NCBI RefSeq assembly: GCF_030817835.1
Contig: NZ_JAUSZR010000001.1
Location: forward strand, 2,232,001 to 2,296,000
DNA length: 64,000 nucleotides
Direction: 5' to 3'
Origin: Pseudarthrobacter sp. W1I19
GTDB taxonomy: Bacteria > Actinomycetota > Actinomycetes > Actinomycetales > Micrococcaceae
Each line of letters starts with the position of its first letter. The first letter of the stretch is position 1. Position numbers and translations under genes: made by a program. This document shows positions 1-10,162 of the stretch, piece after piece. The notes under the pieces are model-generated. The model did no database searches, was not told the DNA's origin, and saw only the letters and a list, made by a program, of their open reading frames with translations.

Positions 1-1878
1 ATCCTGGCCTTCGTGGCACACCACGTTGCCGATGTTCCGCAGGGTCAGGAGATCGCCCGGGCCGCTGCTGGTGATCAGGTTGGGGTTGACCCGGGAATCC
101 ACGCAGGCAACGAACAACGTGTCCGGATCCTGGCCGTCCGTTAGGTCCTGCACCAGGGGCTTGACTTGGTCGGCGAAGCGCCGGTGGTATTTGTTAATCC
201 CCTGCAGGAGAGACCCGAGCGGACCGTCCTCATGACCGGCTGAATCCACCACTCCATTTCCTGACGGACCGGCGGACTGCCAGGACGTCCTGGGCGGAAG
301 CGGAAATTCCCGGGCTTCCTGCCGCTGTGGGGTCCGGTGTGCCGCGTCCTGGAAGAGGGTGTTTCCGTGTTCTTCAAGGCGGACGGAACCGCCGGCCGCT
401 TCGTGCTGCTTCTGCCAGGCGATCAGGGCTTCGCGGAAGGCGTGGTCTACATAGTCTGCGTTCAGTTCCACCACAACGGCCGTTCCCTCGGGAACCGGGT
501 GGAGGATGTGGTTCAGCCGCGGCAAGGCGAAGAAGCTGCATGACCCGGCGATGGTGACCCGCCAGAGGTCCGACGGCGAGACTGGCTGGTGTGCGTGGAT
601 TGCCACGCGGAGCACGCGCCACAGCACGCTGGCCGCGGCCAGCGCCAGCCCGATCATGACGCCTTCGAGGAGATTCAGGAACACCACGCAAAGGAGGGTC
701 ACCACATAGATCAGGAGGTCGCCCGTGCGCAGGCTGGTGCGGATATCGGCAACCTTGATGAGGCGGGCGCCAATGACCACCAGCAGGCCGGCCAGTACGG
801 ACAGCGGAATCAGCTGGATCAGTCCGGCGAAGATAGCAGAGAAGGCCAGGACCCATACGCCATGCAGGACCGCAGATGCGCAGCTGGCGGCGCCGGCCTC
901 CACGTTCGTGGCGCTACGGACAATCACCCCGGTCACCGGCAGGCCGCCCAGGGAACCGGAAACGATATTGGCCGCTCCCTGGCCCACGAGCTCGCGGTTG
1001 AGGTTGGTGCGCGCCCCGGTGTGCATCTTGTCGACGGCAACCGCGGAAAGCAGCGACTCGATGCTGGCGATCAGGGCCATGGAGATGACGGCGAAGGCGA
1101 CGGCACGCCAGTTGCCCTCGGGCAGCTGCGGCAACGCAACGGCATCGAAAATGGAGCCTTCAAAGGAGATGCGCTGGACGGCCGGGGCGAAAGCAACCGA
1201 AAGCGCGGTGCCGGCAGCGACGGCGGCCAACGGCCCGGGAATGCGGCGAACTGCTGCTGGAAGATACTTCCAGCCCAGGAGGATGCCGACCACGGTAAGC
1301 CCCAGCAGGGCTGCGTGCAGCTCGACGTTGATAATGGCCGCGGGCAGCGCGCCCAGGTTCTCCAGCGCCGAGCCGGCCGGTTCGGCGCCCAGCAGAACCT
1401 GGATCTGCTGCAGGATGATGGTGATGCCGATGCCGGCGAGCATCGCCTTCACCACCACGGGCGAGACGGCCAGCGCGGCACGTCCCACGCGGCTGATGCC
1501 CAGCAGCAGCTGGACGACGCCGGCCGCAGCGGTGATGGCGCAGGTCACCTGCCAGCCGAACTCCTGGACCAGCCCGGCCACAACGACGGTGAGTCCGGCA
1601 GCGGGTCCGCTTACCTGGAGCGGGGATCCGCCCAAGCTGCCGGCAATGATGCCGCCAATGGCGGCTGCGATCAGCCCCGCCATGATGGGCGCCCCGGATG
1701 CTGCGGCTATGCCAAGGGAAAGCGGAAGGGCAACAAGGAACACCACCAGAGAGGCCGGGATATCGTTGCCGAGATGCTTGAGGAAGCCGGGCCGCCGGAA
1801 TCTACTGGCGCCCTTTCCTGGGGCTGGCGGGCTGTGGACAGCAGTGGGGACGGTGGATGGATCGGGCGCCTGTGCCAT
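1..1878 (-). CDS. SulP anion transporter fused to STAS and beta-carbonic anhydrase domains (3' end beyond window)
   Basis: Probably a membrane bicarbonate or sulfate transporter that hands its substrate to an attached carbonic anhydrase. About 626 residues are visible from an ATG at 1878. Residues ~35-410 form the hydrophobic SulP core, including [13 protein letters not shown], which is typical of the substrate site. A STAS-like segment follows ([14 protein letters not shown]). From ~residue 545 a beta-carbonic anhydrase begins, with [11 protein letters not shown] (zinc Cys plus the Asp-Arg dyad) and LRNIGNVV. The remaining zinc ligands lie beyond the window edge. SulP-carbonic anhydrase fusions are known in actinobacteria and proteobacteria; bicarbonate as the substrate is inference. 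It is transcribed away from ctaB, with palindromes in its upstream region. Confidence 0.9.
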   Translation of the reverse strand, partial: MAQAPDPSTVPTAVHSPPAPGKGASRFRRPGFLKHLGNDIPASLVVFLVALPLSLGIAAASGAPIMAGLIAAAIGGIIAGSLGGSPLQVSGPAAGLTVVVAGLVQEFGWQVTCAITAAAGVVQLLLGISRVGRAALAVSPVVVKAMLAGIGITIILQQIQVLLGAEPAGSALENLGALPAAIINVELHAALLGLTVVGILLGWKYLPAAVRRIPGPLAAVAAGTALSVAFAPAVQRISFEGSIFDAVALPQLPEGNWRAVAFAVISMALIASIESLLSAVAVDKMHTGARTNLNRELVGQGAANIVSGSLGGLPVTGVIVRSATNVEAGAASCASAVLHGVWVLAFSAIFAGLIQLIPLSVLAGLLVVIGARLIKVADIRTSLRTGDLLIYVVTLLCVVFLNLLEGVMIGLALAAASVLWRVLRVAIHAHQPVSPSDLWRVTIAGSCSFFALPRLNHILHPVPEGTAVVVELNADYVDHAFREALIAWQKQHEAAGGSVRLEEHGNTLFQDAAHRTPQRQEAREFPLPPRTSWQSAGPSGNGVVDSAGHEDGPLGSLLQGINKYHRRFADQVKPLVQDLTDGQDPDTLFVACVDSRVNPNLITSSGPGDLLTLRNIGNVVCHEGQD

Positions 1879-1957
1879 GGATTTCCTTTGCTCGCGGGCA
1901 GGATCCATCCCACAGTAACCAGACCATCACAGTCGCTGACATGAAACGTGACGGATA

Positions 1958-1986
1958 TGACAAACTTGTCAACCTGTTGAAAACAG
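1958..1986. promoter_or_regulatory. Two adjacent palindromes upstream of the SulP-carbonic anhydrase gene
   Basis: TGACAAACTTGTCA (1958-1971, perfect 6-bp arms) and CTGTTGAAAACAG (1974-1986, 5-bp arms) lie side by side about 80-108 bases upstream of the SulP start. On the minus strand the first contains TTGACA (1967-1972), a good -35 hexamer, but I see no convincing -10 at 16-18 bases. They could be operator sites. The remaining bases between 1879 and 2106 hold nothing else I can support. Confidence 0.35.
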
Positions 1987-2106
1987 TACGACTATTCGGG
2001 GAACTTGATGGGAGTGCTGGTCGTTGCGATCCGGCAAAACAGCGCGCCAGGCAAGGGGAGGAGGCGCGAATGAGTGCGCGTTGGGGGCCGGCGTGGTTAA
2101 AAGACG

Positions 2107-2156
2107 CCGGTGGTTGAGCCTGTCGAAATCAGGGTTTCGACAGGCTCAACCACCGG
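2107..2156. repeat. Perfect 22-bp inverted repeat, dispersed-element type
   Basis: Arms at 2107-2128 and 2135-2156 are exact reverse complements around the loop TCAGGG. The arm contains TTTCGACAGGCTCAACCACC, which I recall as a sequence scattered many times through Arthrobacter and related genomes, often at gene ends. It begins 19 bases past the ctaB stop codon, so it may also act as the ctaB transcription terminator, although no U-tract follows. Confidence 0.85.
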
Positions 2157-2174
2157 AGCGAGGACCGTGTACCG

Positions 2175-3131
2175 TCAGCCGGCCATGACCGCCTGGCCGA
2201 TGAACGGGTCAACCGCCAGGGCGATGAAGAGCAGGGTGAGGTAGCTGATGGAGCCGTGGAAGACCTTCATGGCGCGCTTGTCCGAGATGTCCTCGCGCTG
2301 GGCCCGGTTATAGAGGGAGTGTGATTCGTACAGGAACCATGCGCCGGCCAGGACAGCCGTGACGGTGTAGACCCAGCCTGCTCCGCCTGCGGGAACCATG
2401 AGCAACGAGCATGCAACCATGGCCCACGCATAGAGGACCACCTGGACCGAGACCACCTTGGCGCCGGCGATGGCGCCGAGCATGGGGACGTTGGCGTTGC
2501 GGTAGTCCTCGCCATACCGCATGGACAGCGGCCAGTAATGCGGTGGGGTCCAGAGGAAGATCACCATAAAGAGGATCACGGCGGGCCATTCCACCGAGTT
2601 GGTGACGGCGGCCCAGGCGATCAGGACGGGAAAGCAGCCGGCCGCGCCGCCCCACACGATGTTCTGCGCGGTGCGCCGCTTGAGAATGATCGTGTAGATC
2701 ACCACATAGAAGAAGATGGCGCCCAGTCCGAGCCAGGCGGACAGCGGGTTGGCCCCGAACCACAGGATGGCGATGGCGGCCGCCCCGAGGAGCCACGAGA
2801 AGACCAGGGCTTCACGAGGAGTGACCTCACCGGTAACCAGCGGCCGGTTCTCGGTGCGGTGCATCAGCTTGTCGATGTCGCGGTCGATGTAGCAGTTGAA
2901 GGCTCCTGCGCTGCCTGCGGCGAACGCACCGCCCACCAGGGTGGCCAGGATCAGCCCGATGGAGGGAAAGCCGCGCTCGGCATAGATCATGGTGGGCAGG
3001 GTACTGACCAGCAGCAGTTCGATCACGCGGGGCTTGGTGAGGGCGAGATACGCCTTTGCTTTACGGGCAATCCCGGCGCTTGTCCGGGATGCGTTCAGCG
3101 GCGTATCTGTTGTGCTCACGGTGGCAGTCAC
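2175..3131 (-). CDS. ctaB: Protoheme IX farnesyltransferase (heme O synthase)
   Basis: This membrane enzyme transfers a farnesyl group to protoheme to make heme O, the precursor of the heme A used by the aa3 oxidase. At 318 residues it has the family length. The UbiA-type Asp-rich motif [15 protein letters not shown] starts at ~79 and the second polar motif, [12 protein letters not shown], follows; about nine hydrophobic segments are present ([15 protein letters not shown] is the first). The GTG at 3131 is used; a GTG at 3119 preceded by GGGTGA is an equally plausible start. It is divergent from tkt, a common actinobacterial arrangement. The 22-bp inverted repeat follows its stop. Confidence 0.95.
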   Translation of the reverse strand: MTATVSTTDTPLNASRTSAGIARKAKAYLALTKPRVIELLLVSTLPTMIYAERGFPSIGLILATLVGGAFAAGSAGAFNCYIDRDIDKLMHRTENRPLVTGEVTPREALVFSWLLGAAAIAILWFGANPLSAWLGLGAIFFYVVIYTIILKRRTAQNIVWGGAAGCFPVLIAWAAVTNSVEWPAVILFMVIFLWTPPHYWPLSMRYGEDYRNANVPMLGAIAGAKVVSVQVVLYAWAMVACSLLMVPAGGAGWVYTVTAVLAGAWFLYESHSLYNRAQREDISDKRAMKVFHGSISYLTLLFIALAVDPFIGQAVMAG

Positions 3132-3665
3132 CCGTTCTGTTGGCAGTTCTGTCTGGCTGTCCAGCTGTGTCGTGCGGCCCTGCCCGTCCGGGCGCCGGCG
3201 GAACCATTATCAGGTGATCCGCGCGCCGTGGCCGGGAGTCCCCGGGCGGCCATAAAGGTCTGCAACCCGGCGCTGGCCTCCAAATATCATACCGTGCCGC
3301 TCCCCTCCCAACGGTCCGTCATGCAGCCGCGGCAATCGTCCCGGAATTGGTGCTGGTGATTGCGCGCGCACCGATTCGAGCAGATTAACTCAACCTCACT
3401 TCAGGAGGATTCATATAAGCGGAAATTGCGTCCACAACGTGAGATTTGGGCCGCCCGGAGAATGGAATCGAGCTAAGCTGTCAAACAGATCAGCACGCAG
3501 CAGGAAGCAGTGGAAAACGCATTCCCGGTCTGGCCAGTGGCTGAATGAAAGATCAACGTTTCGATGGTGAACGGCTGGTACACACCGCAGCGGGCGCCAC
3601 ACGGCGCGCCTTCAAACGGACCCGGTGTACCGCCTGCCATCAGCATAGAGAGGGGCCCGGTTTTC
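3132..3665. other. Intergenic region between divergent ctaB and tkt
   Basis: This 534-bp region must hold the promoters of ctaB (minus) and of the pentose phosphate operon (plus). The minus strand carries a TATGAT at 3286-3291. The plus strand has weak -10 candidates, TATAAG (3414-3419) and TAAGCT (3474-3479), neither with a good -35. The operon leader would be roughly 180 bases or longer. I see no gene, hairpin pair or known riboswitch motif in it. Confidence 0.5.
3286..3291 (-). promoter_or_regulatory. Candidate -10 element for ctaB
   Basis: The minus strand reads TATGAT here, a near-perfect -10 hexamer, about 155 bases upstream of the ctaB start. No good -35 hexamer sits at 16-18 bases, so it is supported by the -10 alone. 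Confidence 0.35.
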
Positions 3666-5792
3666 GTGCCACATTTGGAAGAGCAAGAACTGTCTTGGAC
3701 CAACCTGGACCAGCGCGCGGTGGATACCATCCGCGTTCTGGCCGCAGACGCGGTGGAGAAGGTGGGCAACGGCCACCCCGGAACCGCCATGAGCCTGGCG
3801 CCGGCCGCGTACCTTCTCTTCCAGAAGCTGATGCGCCACGATCCGCGCAACCCGGAGTGGCTGGGACGTGACCGTTTTGTCCTGTCCCCGGGCCACACCT
3901 CCCTCACCCTCTACATCCAGCTGTTCCTTTCCGGTTACGGCCTGGAGCTGAAGGACCTCGAGGCGCTGCGGACCTGGGGTTCACTGACCCCGGGCCACCC
4001 TGAGTACAAGCACACCGCGGGTGTGGAGATCACCACCGGCCCGCTGGGCCAGGGCCTGGCGTCCTCGGTTGGCTTCGCGTACTCCCAGCGCCGCCAGCGC
4101 GGACTGTTCGACGCCGACGCCGCCCCGGGGACCAGCCCGTTCGACCACACCATCTGGGTGATTGCTTCCGACGGCGACCTGCAGGAAGGCGTCACGTCCG
4201 AGGCGTCCTCGCTGGCCGGCCACCAGGAACTGGGCAACCTTGTTGTTGTCTACGACGAGAACCACATCTCCATCGAGGACGACACCGACATCGCCTTCAC
4301 CGAAGATGTCCTGAAGCGCTACGAGGCTTACGGCTGGCACGTCCAGCGTGTGGACTGGACCAAGACCGGCGAATACAAGGAAGACGTGCAGGAGCTCTAC
4401 TCCGCGCTCCTAGCGGCCAAGGCTGAAACGTCCAAGCCCTCCATCGTTTCGCTGCGCACCATCATCGGCTACCCGGCCCCCAAGAAGCAGAACACGGGCA
4501 AGATCCACGGCTCTGCCCTCGGTGCCGAGGAAGTCGCAGCGCTTAAAGAGGTCCTGGGCTTCGATCCCGCCAAGTCCTTTGACGTGGACCAGGACGTCCT
4601 GGCCCACGCCCGCGCCGTGGTGGACCGCGGTGCCGCCGCCCGCAAGGAATGGGAAGAGTCCTTCAACGCCTGGCAGGCAGCCAACCCCGAGGGCGCGGCC
4701 CTGCTGCAGCGCATCGAGGCCAAGGAACTTCCCGAAGGCCTGGACGCCGCGCTTCCGGTCTTCCCCGCCGGCAAGGACGTCTCAACCCGCGCCGCATCCG
4801 GCAAGGTCCTGAACGCACTGGGCCCGGTCCTGCCCGAACTGTGGGGCGGTTCCGCCGACCTCGCCGAGTCCAACAACACCACCATCGAAGGCTCGCCGTC
4901 GTTCGTTCCCGCCTCCAAGCAGACGGACGCCTGGAAGGGCAACCCCTACGGCCGGGTCCTGCACTTCGGTATCCGCGAACACGCCGCGGCCTCGATCGTG
5001 AACGGCATCAGCCTGCACGGCCGGACCCGCGCGTTCTCGGGCACGTTCCTGATCTTCAGTGACTACCAGCGCCCCGCGATCCGCCTCGGCGCCCTGATGG
5101 GTGTCCCGTCCCTGTACGTCTGGACGCACGACTCCATCGGACTGGGCGAAGACGGCCCCACCCACCAGCCGGTGGAGCAGCTTGCCTCGCTGCGCGCCAT
5201 CGTGGGCCTGGACGTGGTCCGGCCCGGTGACGCCAACGAAGTGGCTGTTGCCTGGAAGACCATGCTGGAGAACCACGGCAACCCCGCCGGCATTGTGCTG
5301 ACCCGCCAGAACATCCCCACCTGGGAGCGCGGCGAAGGCCAGGCCGACGGCGACACCTTCGGTTCCGTTGCCGGCGTCGCCAAGGGCGGGTACGTCCTGG
5401 CCGAAGCGGCCAAGGACGGTGCCACCGTTCCGGCCGACGTGATCCTGATCGCCACCGGGTCCGAGGTCCAGCTGGCCGTCCAGGCCCGCGAAGCCCTGCA
5501 GGCCGAAGGCATCGCCGCCCGCGTCGTCTCCATGCCGTGCGTTGAATGGTTCAACAAGCAGGACGCCGCCTACCGCGAGTCCGTGCTGCCCGCGGCCGTC
5601 AAGGCCCGCGTATCCGTTGAAGCAGGACTTGCCTTGGGCTGGAAGGAATTCGTCGGCGACGCCGGCCGTTCCGTCAGCCTAGAGCACTACGGCGCTTCCG
5701 CCGACTACAAGCGCCTCTTCCAGGAGTTCGGCATCACCGCGGAAGCAGTTGCTGCCGCTGCCAAAGACTCCCTCGCCGCCGCCCAGGCCTAA
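3666..5792 (+). CDS. tkt: Transketolase
   Basis: A thiamine-diphosphate enzyme that moves two-carbon ketol units between sugar phosphates in the non-oxidative pentose phosphate pathway. The sequence shows the N-terminal [12 protein letters not shown], the substrate-binding [15 protein letters not shown], the TPP/Mg motif SDGDLQEG, and [16 protein letters not shown] in the Pyr domain. I use the GTG at 3666, giving 708 residues, the usual family length, with GAGAGGGG about 10 bases upstream. An in-frame start at 3564 would add 34 unconserved residues. It is the first gene of tkt-tal-pgi-zwf-opcA-pgl. Confidence 0.95.
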   Translation: MPHLEEQELSWTNLDQRAVDTIRVLAADAVEKVGNGHPGTAMSLAPAAYLLFQKLMRHDPRNPEWLGRDRFVLSPGHTSLTLYIQLFLSGYGLELKDLEALRTWGSLTPGHPEYKHTAGVEITTGPLGQGLASSVGFAYSQRRQRGLFDADAAPGTSPFDHTIWVIASDGDLQEGVTSEASSLAGHQELGNLVVVYDENHISIEDDTDIAFTEDVLKRYEAYGWHVQRVDWTKTGEYKEDVQELYSALLAAKAETSKPSIVSLRTIIGYPAPKKQNTGKIHGSALGAEEVAALKEVLGFDPAKSFDVDQDVLAHARAVVDRGAAARKEWEESFNAWQAANPEGAALLQRIEAKELPEGLDAALPVFPAGKDVSTRAASGKVLNALGPVLPELWGGSADLAESNNTTIEGSPSFVPASKQTDAWKGNPYGRVLHFGIREHAAASIVNGISLHGRTRAFSGTFLIFSDYQRPAIRLGALMGVPSLYVWTHDSIGLGEDGPTHQPVEQLASLRAIVGLDVVRPGDANEVAVAWKTMLENHGNPAGIVLTRQNIPTWERGEGQADGDTFGSVAGVAKGGYVLAEAAKDGATVPADVILIATGSEVQLAVQAREALQAEGIAARVVSMPCVEWFNKQDAAYRESVLPAAVKARVSVEAGLALGWKEFVGDAGRSVSLEHYGASADYKRLFQEFGITAEAVAAAAKDSLAAAQA

Positions 5793-5819
5793 TAACCGAT
5801 TTCTGAGGAGATAAACACT

Positions 5820-6935
5820 ATGACTACTCCCACACAGCAGCTCTCCGAGGCCGGAGTTTCCATCTGGCTCGATGACCTTTCCCGCGGACGCCTCGAAACC
5901 GGCACCCTGCGCAAGCTCATCGAAGAGAAGAACGTGGTTGGCGTGACCACCAACCCGTCCATCTTCCACGCCGCCATCACGGCCGGCACGGATTACGACG
6001 CCACCATCGCCGCCCAGGCAGCAGCCGGGGCCAGCGTCGAGGACACCATCTTCGAGATCACCACCACCGACGTCGCCGACGCCTGCGATCTCTTCGCCCC
6101 CGTGGCAGCAGCCACCAAGGGCGTTGACGGCCGCGTGTCCATCGAAGTTGACCCGCGCCTGGCCTGGGACACCGCCGGCACCATCGCCGAAGCGAAGCAC
6201 CTCTACAAGAAGGTCAACAAGGACAACGTCCACATCAAGATCCCGGCCACGCTTGAAGGTCTGGAGGCAATCACCGCCACCCTGGCCGAGGGCATCAGCG
6301 TCAACGTGACGCTGATCTTCTCGCTGGAGCGCTACCGCGCCGTCATCAACGCCTTCCAGGCCGGCCTGGAGCAGGCCAAGGAAAACGGCCACGATCTTTC
6401 AAAGATCCACTCCGTGGCATCCTTCTTCGTTTCCCGCGTGGACACCGAGATCGACAAGCGCCTGGACGCCATCGGCACCGATGAAGCCAAGGCCCTCAAG
6501 GGCAAGGCCGGCGTCGCCAACGCCCGCCTCGCCTACCAGGTCTACGAAGAGCTCTTCGCCACCGAGCGCTGGGCCCTGCTGGCCGAAGCCGGTGCACTCC
6601 CCCAGCGCCCGCTGTGGGCCTCCACCGGTGTCAAGGACCCGGCCTACCCGGACACCCTCTACGTCACCGAGCTCGTTGCCCCCGGCGTGGTGAACACCAT
6701 GCCCGAGAAGACGCTGGACGCCACGTTCGACCACGGCGTGGTCACCGGCGACACCATCACCGGCAACTACGCCGAAGCCAACGCCACCCTCGACGCGCTC
6801 GAGAAGCTCGGCATCTCCTACAACGACGTCGTCGCAATCCTCGAATCAGAAGGCCTGGACAAGTTCGTGGCCAGCTGGAAGGAACTGCTCGGCGACGTCG
6901 AGGGCGCCCTGGCCTCTGCACGGAAGGCTTCCTAA
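5820..6935 (+). CDS. tal: Transaldolase
   Basis: Transfers a dihydroxyacetone unit between sugar phosphates, linking the pentose phosphate pathway to glycolysis. At 371 residues it matches the longer actinobacterial transaldolase class. It shows [13 protein letters not shown] near the N-terminus and the Schiff-base lysine in [10 protein letters not shown] strong ribosome-binding site (TGAGGAG) precedes the ATG, and the gap from tkt is only 27 bases, so the two are probably co-transcribed. Confidence 0.96.
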   Translation: MTTPTQQLSEAGVSIWLDDLSRGRLETGTLRKLIEEKNVVGVTTNPSIFHAAITAGTDYDATIAAQAAAGASVEDTIFEITTTDVADACDLFAPVAAATKGVDGRVSIEVDPRLAWDTAGTIAEAKHLYKKVNKDNVHIKIPATLEGLEAITATLAEGISVNVTLIFSLERYRAVINAFQAGLEQAKENGHDLSKIHSVASFFVSRVDTEIDKRLDAIGTDEAKALKGKAGVANARLAYQVYEELFATERWALLAEAGALPQRPLWASTGVKDPAYPDTLYVTELVAPGVVNTMPEKTLDATFDHGVVTGDTITGNYAEANATLDALEKLGISYNDVVAILESEGLDKFVASWKELLGDVEGALASARKAS

Positions 6936-6941
6936 CCAACA

Positions 6942-8576
6942 ATGAGCACACTCAGCTACGAAGCCACCGGTGCCGCACAGCAGGCACTCGAACAGCACCT
7001 TCCCGCACTGGTGGAGGACCGGATCGCCACCCGGATCTTCGCGAAGGACCACACCCTGTGGGGTCCCGACGCCGAGTCCGAGTCCGCGATCCGCCTCGGC
7101 TGGGTTGAGGCGGCCACCGTCTCGCAGCCGCAGGTGTTGGAGATCCTGGAACTGCGCGACGCCCTCCGGGCCGAGGGGGTGAACCGCATCGTGCTTTGCG
7201 GCATGGGCGGATCCTCGCTGGCTCCGGAGGTCATCGCCGGAACCGCCGGCGTCGAGCTGACTGTGCTGGACAGCACAGACCCGGACCAGGTCCGTGCTGC
7301 CCTGGCGGACCGGTTGGAAGAGACCGCCATCGTGGTCTCCTCCAAGTCCGGTTCCACCGTTGAGACTGATTCCCAGCGGCGGGTTTTCGAAAAGGCGTTC
7401 AACGACGCCGGGATCGATGCCGCGAGCCGGATCATCATCGTCACCGACCCGGGCTCCCCGCTGGACAAGGCTTCCCGCGAGGCTGGCTACCGGGCCGTCT
7501 TCAACGCCGACCCCAACGTGGGCGGCCGCTTCTCCGCGCTGACCGCGTTCGGCCTGGTGCCTTCGGGCTTAGCCGGCGTGGACATCCAGGCGTTCCTGGA
7601 TGAGGCCGAGGAAGCTGCCGAGGTCCTCAATGAGGATGCTCCCGAGAACATCGGCTTGGCACTGGGAACCGCGCTGGGCGGGACCAGCCCGCTGCGCAAC
7701 AAGATCGTCATCGCCGAGGACGGTTCGGGCATTGTGGGCTTCGCCGACTGGGCTGAGCAGCTGATCGCGGAGTCCACGGGCAAGCTGGGCACCGGCGTCC
7801 TGCCGGTGGTGGCGGGCCCTTCTTCACCTGAGGTGACCTCGGGCGCGCCGGATGTCCTGGTGGTGCGGCTGGTGGCCGCGGATGCCGACGTCGAACTCGG
7901 TGAGAACCAGGTTGCCATCGCCGGCGGCCTGGCCGCGCAGATGATGGTCTGGGAGTTCGCCACGGCCGTGGCCGGGCGCCTGCTGGGGATCAACCCGTTC
8001 GACCAGCCGGACGTGGAGGCCGCCAAGGTGGCCGCCCGCGGCCTGCTGGATGCGCAGCCCGAGCCCACGCCGGCAGCTTTCGTTGATGGTGCCATCGAGG
8101 TCCGCGGCGGCGACTGGCTGGGCGATGCTGCCACCGCAGAGGGCGCGGTCAAGGCGCTGCTGGACACGCTTGAGGCGGACAGCTACCTCAGTGTCCAGGC
8201 CTACTTTGACCGGCTGGCGTTCGCGCAGCTGGAAGGCGTCCGCGACGAGCTCGCGGCCGTCACCGGCCGTCCCGTGACGTTCGGGTGGGGACCCCGGTTC
8301 CTGCACTCCACCGGCCAGTTCCACAAGGGCGGCCCTGCAATCGGCGTATTCCTGCAGGTCACCGCTGCTTCGGCGGAGGACCTTGCCATCCCGGAGCGTC
8401 CTTTCACCTTCGGGAAACTTATAGCCGCGCAGGCTGCGGGCGATGCCCAGGTCCTCAGCGATCACGGACGTCCCGTGCTCCGCCTGCACCTGACGAACCG
8501 GGCTGCCGGTGTGGCACAGTTGCAGGACATCATTGCTGCGCTGTCCGCCAGGTCAGCCTCCGTCACCGAAAGCTAA
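6942..8576 (+). CDS. pgi: Glucose-6-phosphate isomerase
   Basis: Interconverts glucose-6-phosphate and fructose-6-phosphate, here placed inside the pentose phosphate operon where it recycles fructose-6-phosphate back to the oxidative branch. It has 544 residues with paired SIS sugar-isomerase domains: CGMGGSSLAPEV and VVSSKSGSTVET in the first, and the C-terminal ATGRPVTFGWGPRFLHSTGQ region. It starts 6 bases after the tal stop without a clear ribosome-binding site, which suggests translational coupling. The sequence follows the divergent actinobacterial form found between tal and zwf rather than the classic enterobacterial Pgi. Confidence 0.9.
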   Translation: MSTLSYEATGAAQQALEQHLPALVEDRIATRIFAKDHTLWGPDAESESAIRLGWVEAATVSQPQVLEILELRDALRAEGVNRIVLCGMGGSSLAPEVIAGTAGVELTVLDSTDPDQVRAALADRLEETAIVVSSKSGSTVETDSQRRVFEKAFNDAGIDAASRIIIVTDPGSPLDKASREAGYRAVFNADPNVGGRFSALTAFGLVPSGLAGVDIQAFLDEAEEAAEVLNEDAPENIGLALGTALGGTSPLRNKIVIAEDGSGIVGFADWAEQLIAESTGKLGTGVLPVVAGPSSPEVTSGAPDVLVVRLVAADADVELGENQVAIAGGLAAQMMVWEFATAVAGRLLGINPFDQPDVEAAKVAARGLLDAQPEPTPAAFVDGAIEVRGGDWLGDAATAEGAVKALLDTLEADSYLSVQAYFDRLAFAQLEGVRDELAAVTGRPVTFGWGPRFLHSTGQFHKGGPAIGVFLQVTAASAEDLAIPERPFTFGKLIAAQAAGDAQVLSDHGRPVLRLHLTNRAAGVAQLQDIIAALSARSASVTES

Positions 8577-8590
8577 GGCACAAAAGCAAC

Positions 8591-10162
8591 ATGCCAGAAA
8601 CTGAATACGGCAGGTCGCCCGGGACGCGTCCCGGCAAAACGCTGCGCAATCCGCTCCGGGACCCCCGCGACCGCCGTTTGAACCGGATCGCTGGTCCGTC
8701 CTCGTTGGTGCTCTTCGGAGTCACCGGCGACCTGGCCCGCAAGAAGCTCATGCCCGCCGTGTATGACCTCGCCAACCGCGGGCTGCTGCCGCCGAGCTTT
8801 GCCTTGGTGGGCTTTGGGCGGCGGGAGTGGACTGATGAGGATTTCGCCAGCCAGGTGAAGGCTTCCGTCCAGGCCTACGCGCGCACACCGTTTGATGAAG
8901 CGGTGTGGAACCAGCTGTCCGAGGGCATCCGTTTTGTCCAGGGCGAGTTCGACGACGACGGCGCGTTTGAGCGTCTGGGTGAGACCATCAAGGAACTCGA
9001 TGATGTCCGTGGCACCCGCGGGAACCACGCGTTCTATTTGTCGATCCCGCCGAAGGCGTTCGAGCAGGTCTGCCGGCAGCTGTCCAAGCACGGCCTGGCG
9101 CAGGCCGAGGGGGACAAGTGGCGGCGCGTGGTGATCGAGAAGCCGTTCGGGCACGACCTTGAGTCGGCCCGGAAGCTGAACGACATCGTGGAATCGGTGT
9201 TCCCGCAGGATGCCGTGTTCCGGATCGATCACTACCTGGGCAAGGAAACGGTCCAGAATATCCTCGCGCTGCGGTTCGCGAACCAGCTGTTCGAGCCGTT
9301 GTGGAACGCGAACTACGTGGACCATGTCCAGATCACCATGGCCGAGGACATCGGCACCGGCGGCCGGGCAGGGTATTACGACGGCGTCGGCGCCGCGAGG
9401 GACGTGATCCAGAACCACCTGCTCCAGTTGCTGGCGCTGACCGCGATGGAGGAGCCCATCTCCTTCAACGCCGATGACCTGCGCGCGGAGAAGGAAAAGG
9501 TCCTCGCCGCCGTCAAGCTCCCCGAGGACCTGTCCACGCACTCCGCGCGGGGCCAGTTCACCGGCGGCTGGCAGGGCGGCGAACAGGTCCAGGGCTACCT
9601 GGAGGAAGAGGGCATCCCGGCCGATTCCACCACCGAAACGTTCGCAGCGATCCGGGTGGACATCCACACCCGCCGCTGGTCCGGTGTACCGTTCTACCTG
9701 CGCGCCGGCAAGCGCCTGGGCCGGCGCGTGACCGAGATCGCGGTGGTGTTCAAGCGTGCACCCAACCTGTTGTTCCGTGACCACGGGGAGGATGACTTCG
9801 GCCAGAACGCCGTGGTGATCCGGGTCCAGCCCGACGAGGGCGTGACCATCCGGTTCGGGTCCAAGGTCCCGGGCACGCAGATGGAAGTCCGGGACGTGAC
9901 GATGGACTTCGGCTACGGCCACTCGTTCACCGAGTCCAGCCCCGAGGCGTATGAGCGGCTGATCCTGGACGTGCTCCTGGGCGAGCCGCCGTTGTTCCCG
10001 CGGCATGAGGAAGTGGAGCTGTCCTGGAAGATCCTTGACCCGTTCGAGGACTACTGGGCCACCCTGGACGAACAGCCCGAACCCTACGCCCCCGGCTCCT
10101 GGGGCCCGGCCAGTGCCGATGAGCTGCTGGCCCGCGACGGAAGAACCTGGAGAAGGCCATGA
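8591..10162 (+). CDS. zwf: Glucose-6-phosphate 1-dehydrogenase
   Basis: Oxidises glucose-6-phosphate to 6-phosphogluconolactone and makes NADPH, the entry step of the oxidative pentose phosphate pathway. It has 523 residues from the ATG at 8591, 14 bases after the pgi stop; the frame stays open far upstream but that stretch overlaps pgi. Visible are the dinucleotide-binding LVLFGVTGDLARKKL, the active-site RIDHYLGKETVQN and the substrate-side VVIEKPFGHDL. Its TGA overlaps the opcA ATG, indicating coupled translation with its assembly factor. Confidence 0.96.
   Translation: MPETEYGRSPGTRPGKTLRNPLRDPRDRRLNRIAGPSSLVLFGVTGDLARKKLMPAVYDLANRGLLPPSFALVGFGRREWTDEDFASQVKASVQAYARTPFDEAVWNQLSEGIRFVQGEFDDDGAFERLGETIKELDDVRGTRGNHAFYLSIPPKAFEQVCRQLSKHGLAQAEGDKWRRVVIEKPFGHDLESARKLNDIVESVFPQDAVFRIDHYLGKETVQNILALRFANQLFEPLWNANYVDHVQITMAEDIGTGGRAGYYDGVGAARDVIQNHLLQLLALTAMEEPISFNADDLRAEKEKVLAAVKLPEDLSTHSARGQFTGGWQGGEQVQGYLEEEGIPADSTTETFAAIRVDIHTRRWSGVPFYLRAGKRLGRRVTEIAVVFKRAPNLLFRDHGEDDFGQNAVVIRVQPDEGVTIRFGSKVPGTQMEVRDVTMDFGYGHSFTESSPEAYERLILDVLLGEPPLFPRHEEVELSWKILDPFEDYWATLDEQPEPYAPGSWGPASADELLARDGRTWRRP

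Noticed and set aside
589..1944. A 451-codon plus-strand reading frame antisense to the SulP-carbonic anhydrase gene
   Set aside because: The minus strand reads a clear SulP-STAS-carbonic anhydrase protein; the plus-strand product is Gly/His/Gln/Asp-rich with no recognisable motif, an artefact of high GC.
8573..10006. A 477-codon minus-strand reading frame antisense to zwf
   Set aside because: Shadow of zwf; the composition (Arg/His/Asp/Gly/Leu) and lack of motifs show it is not a gene.
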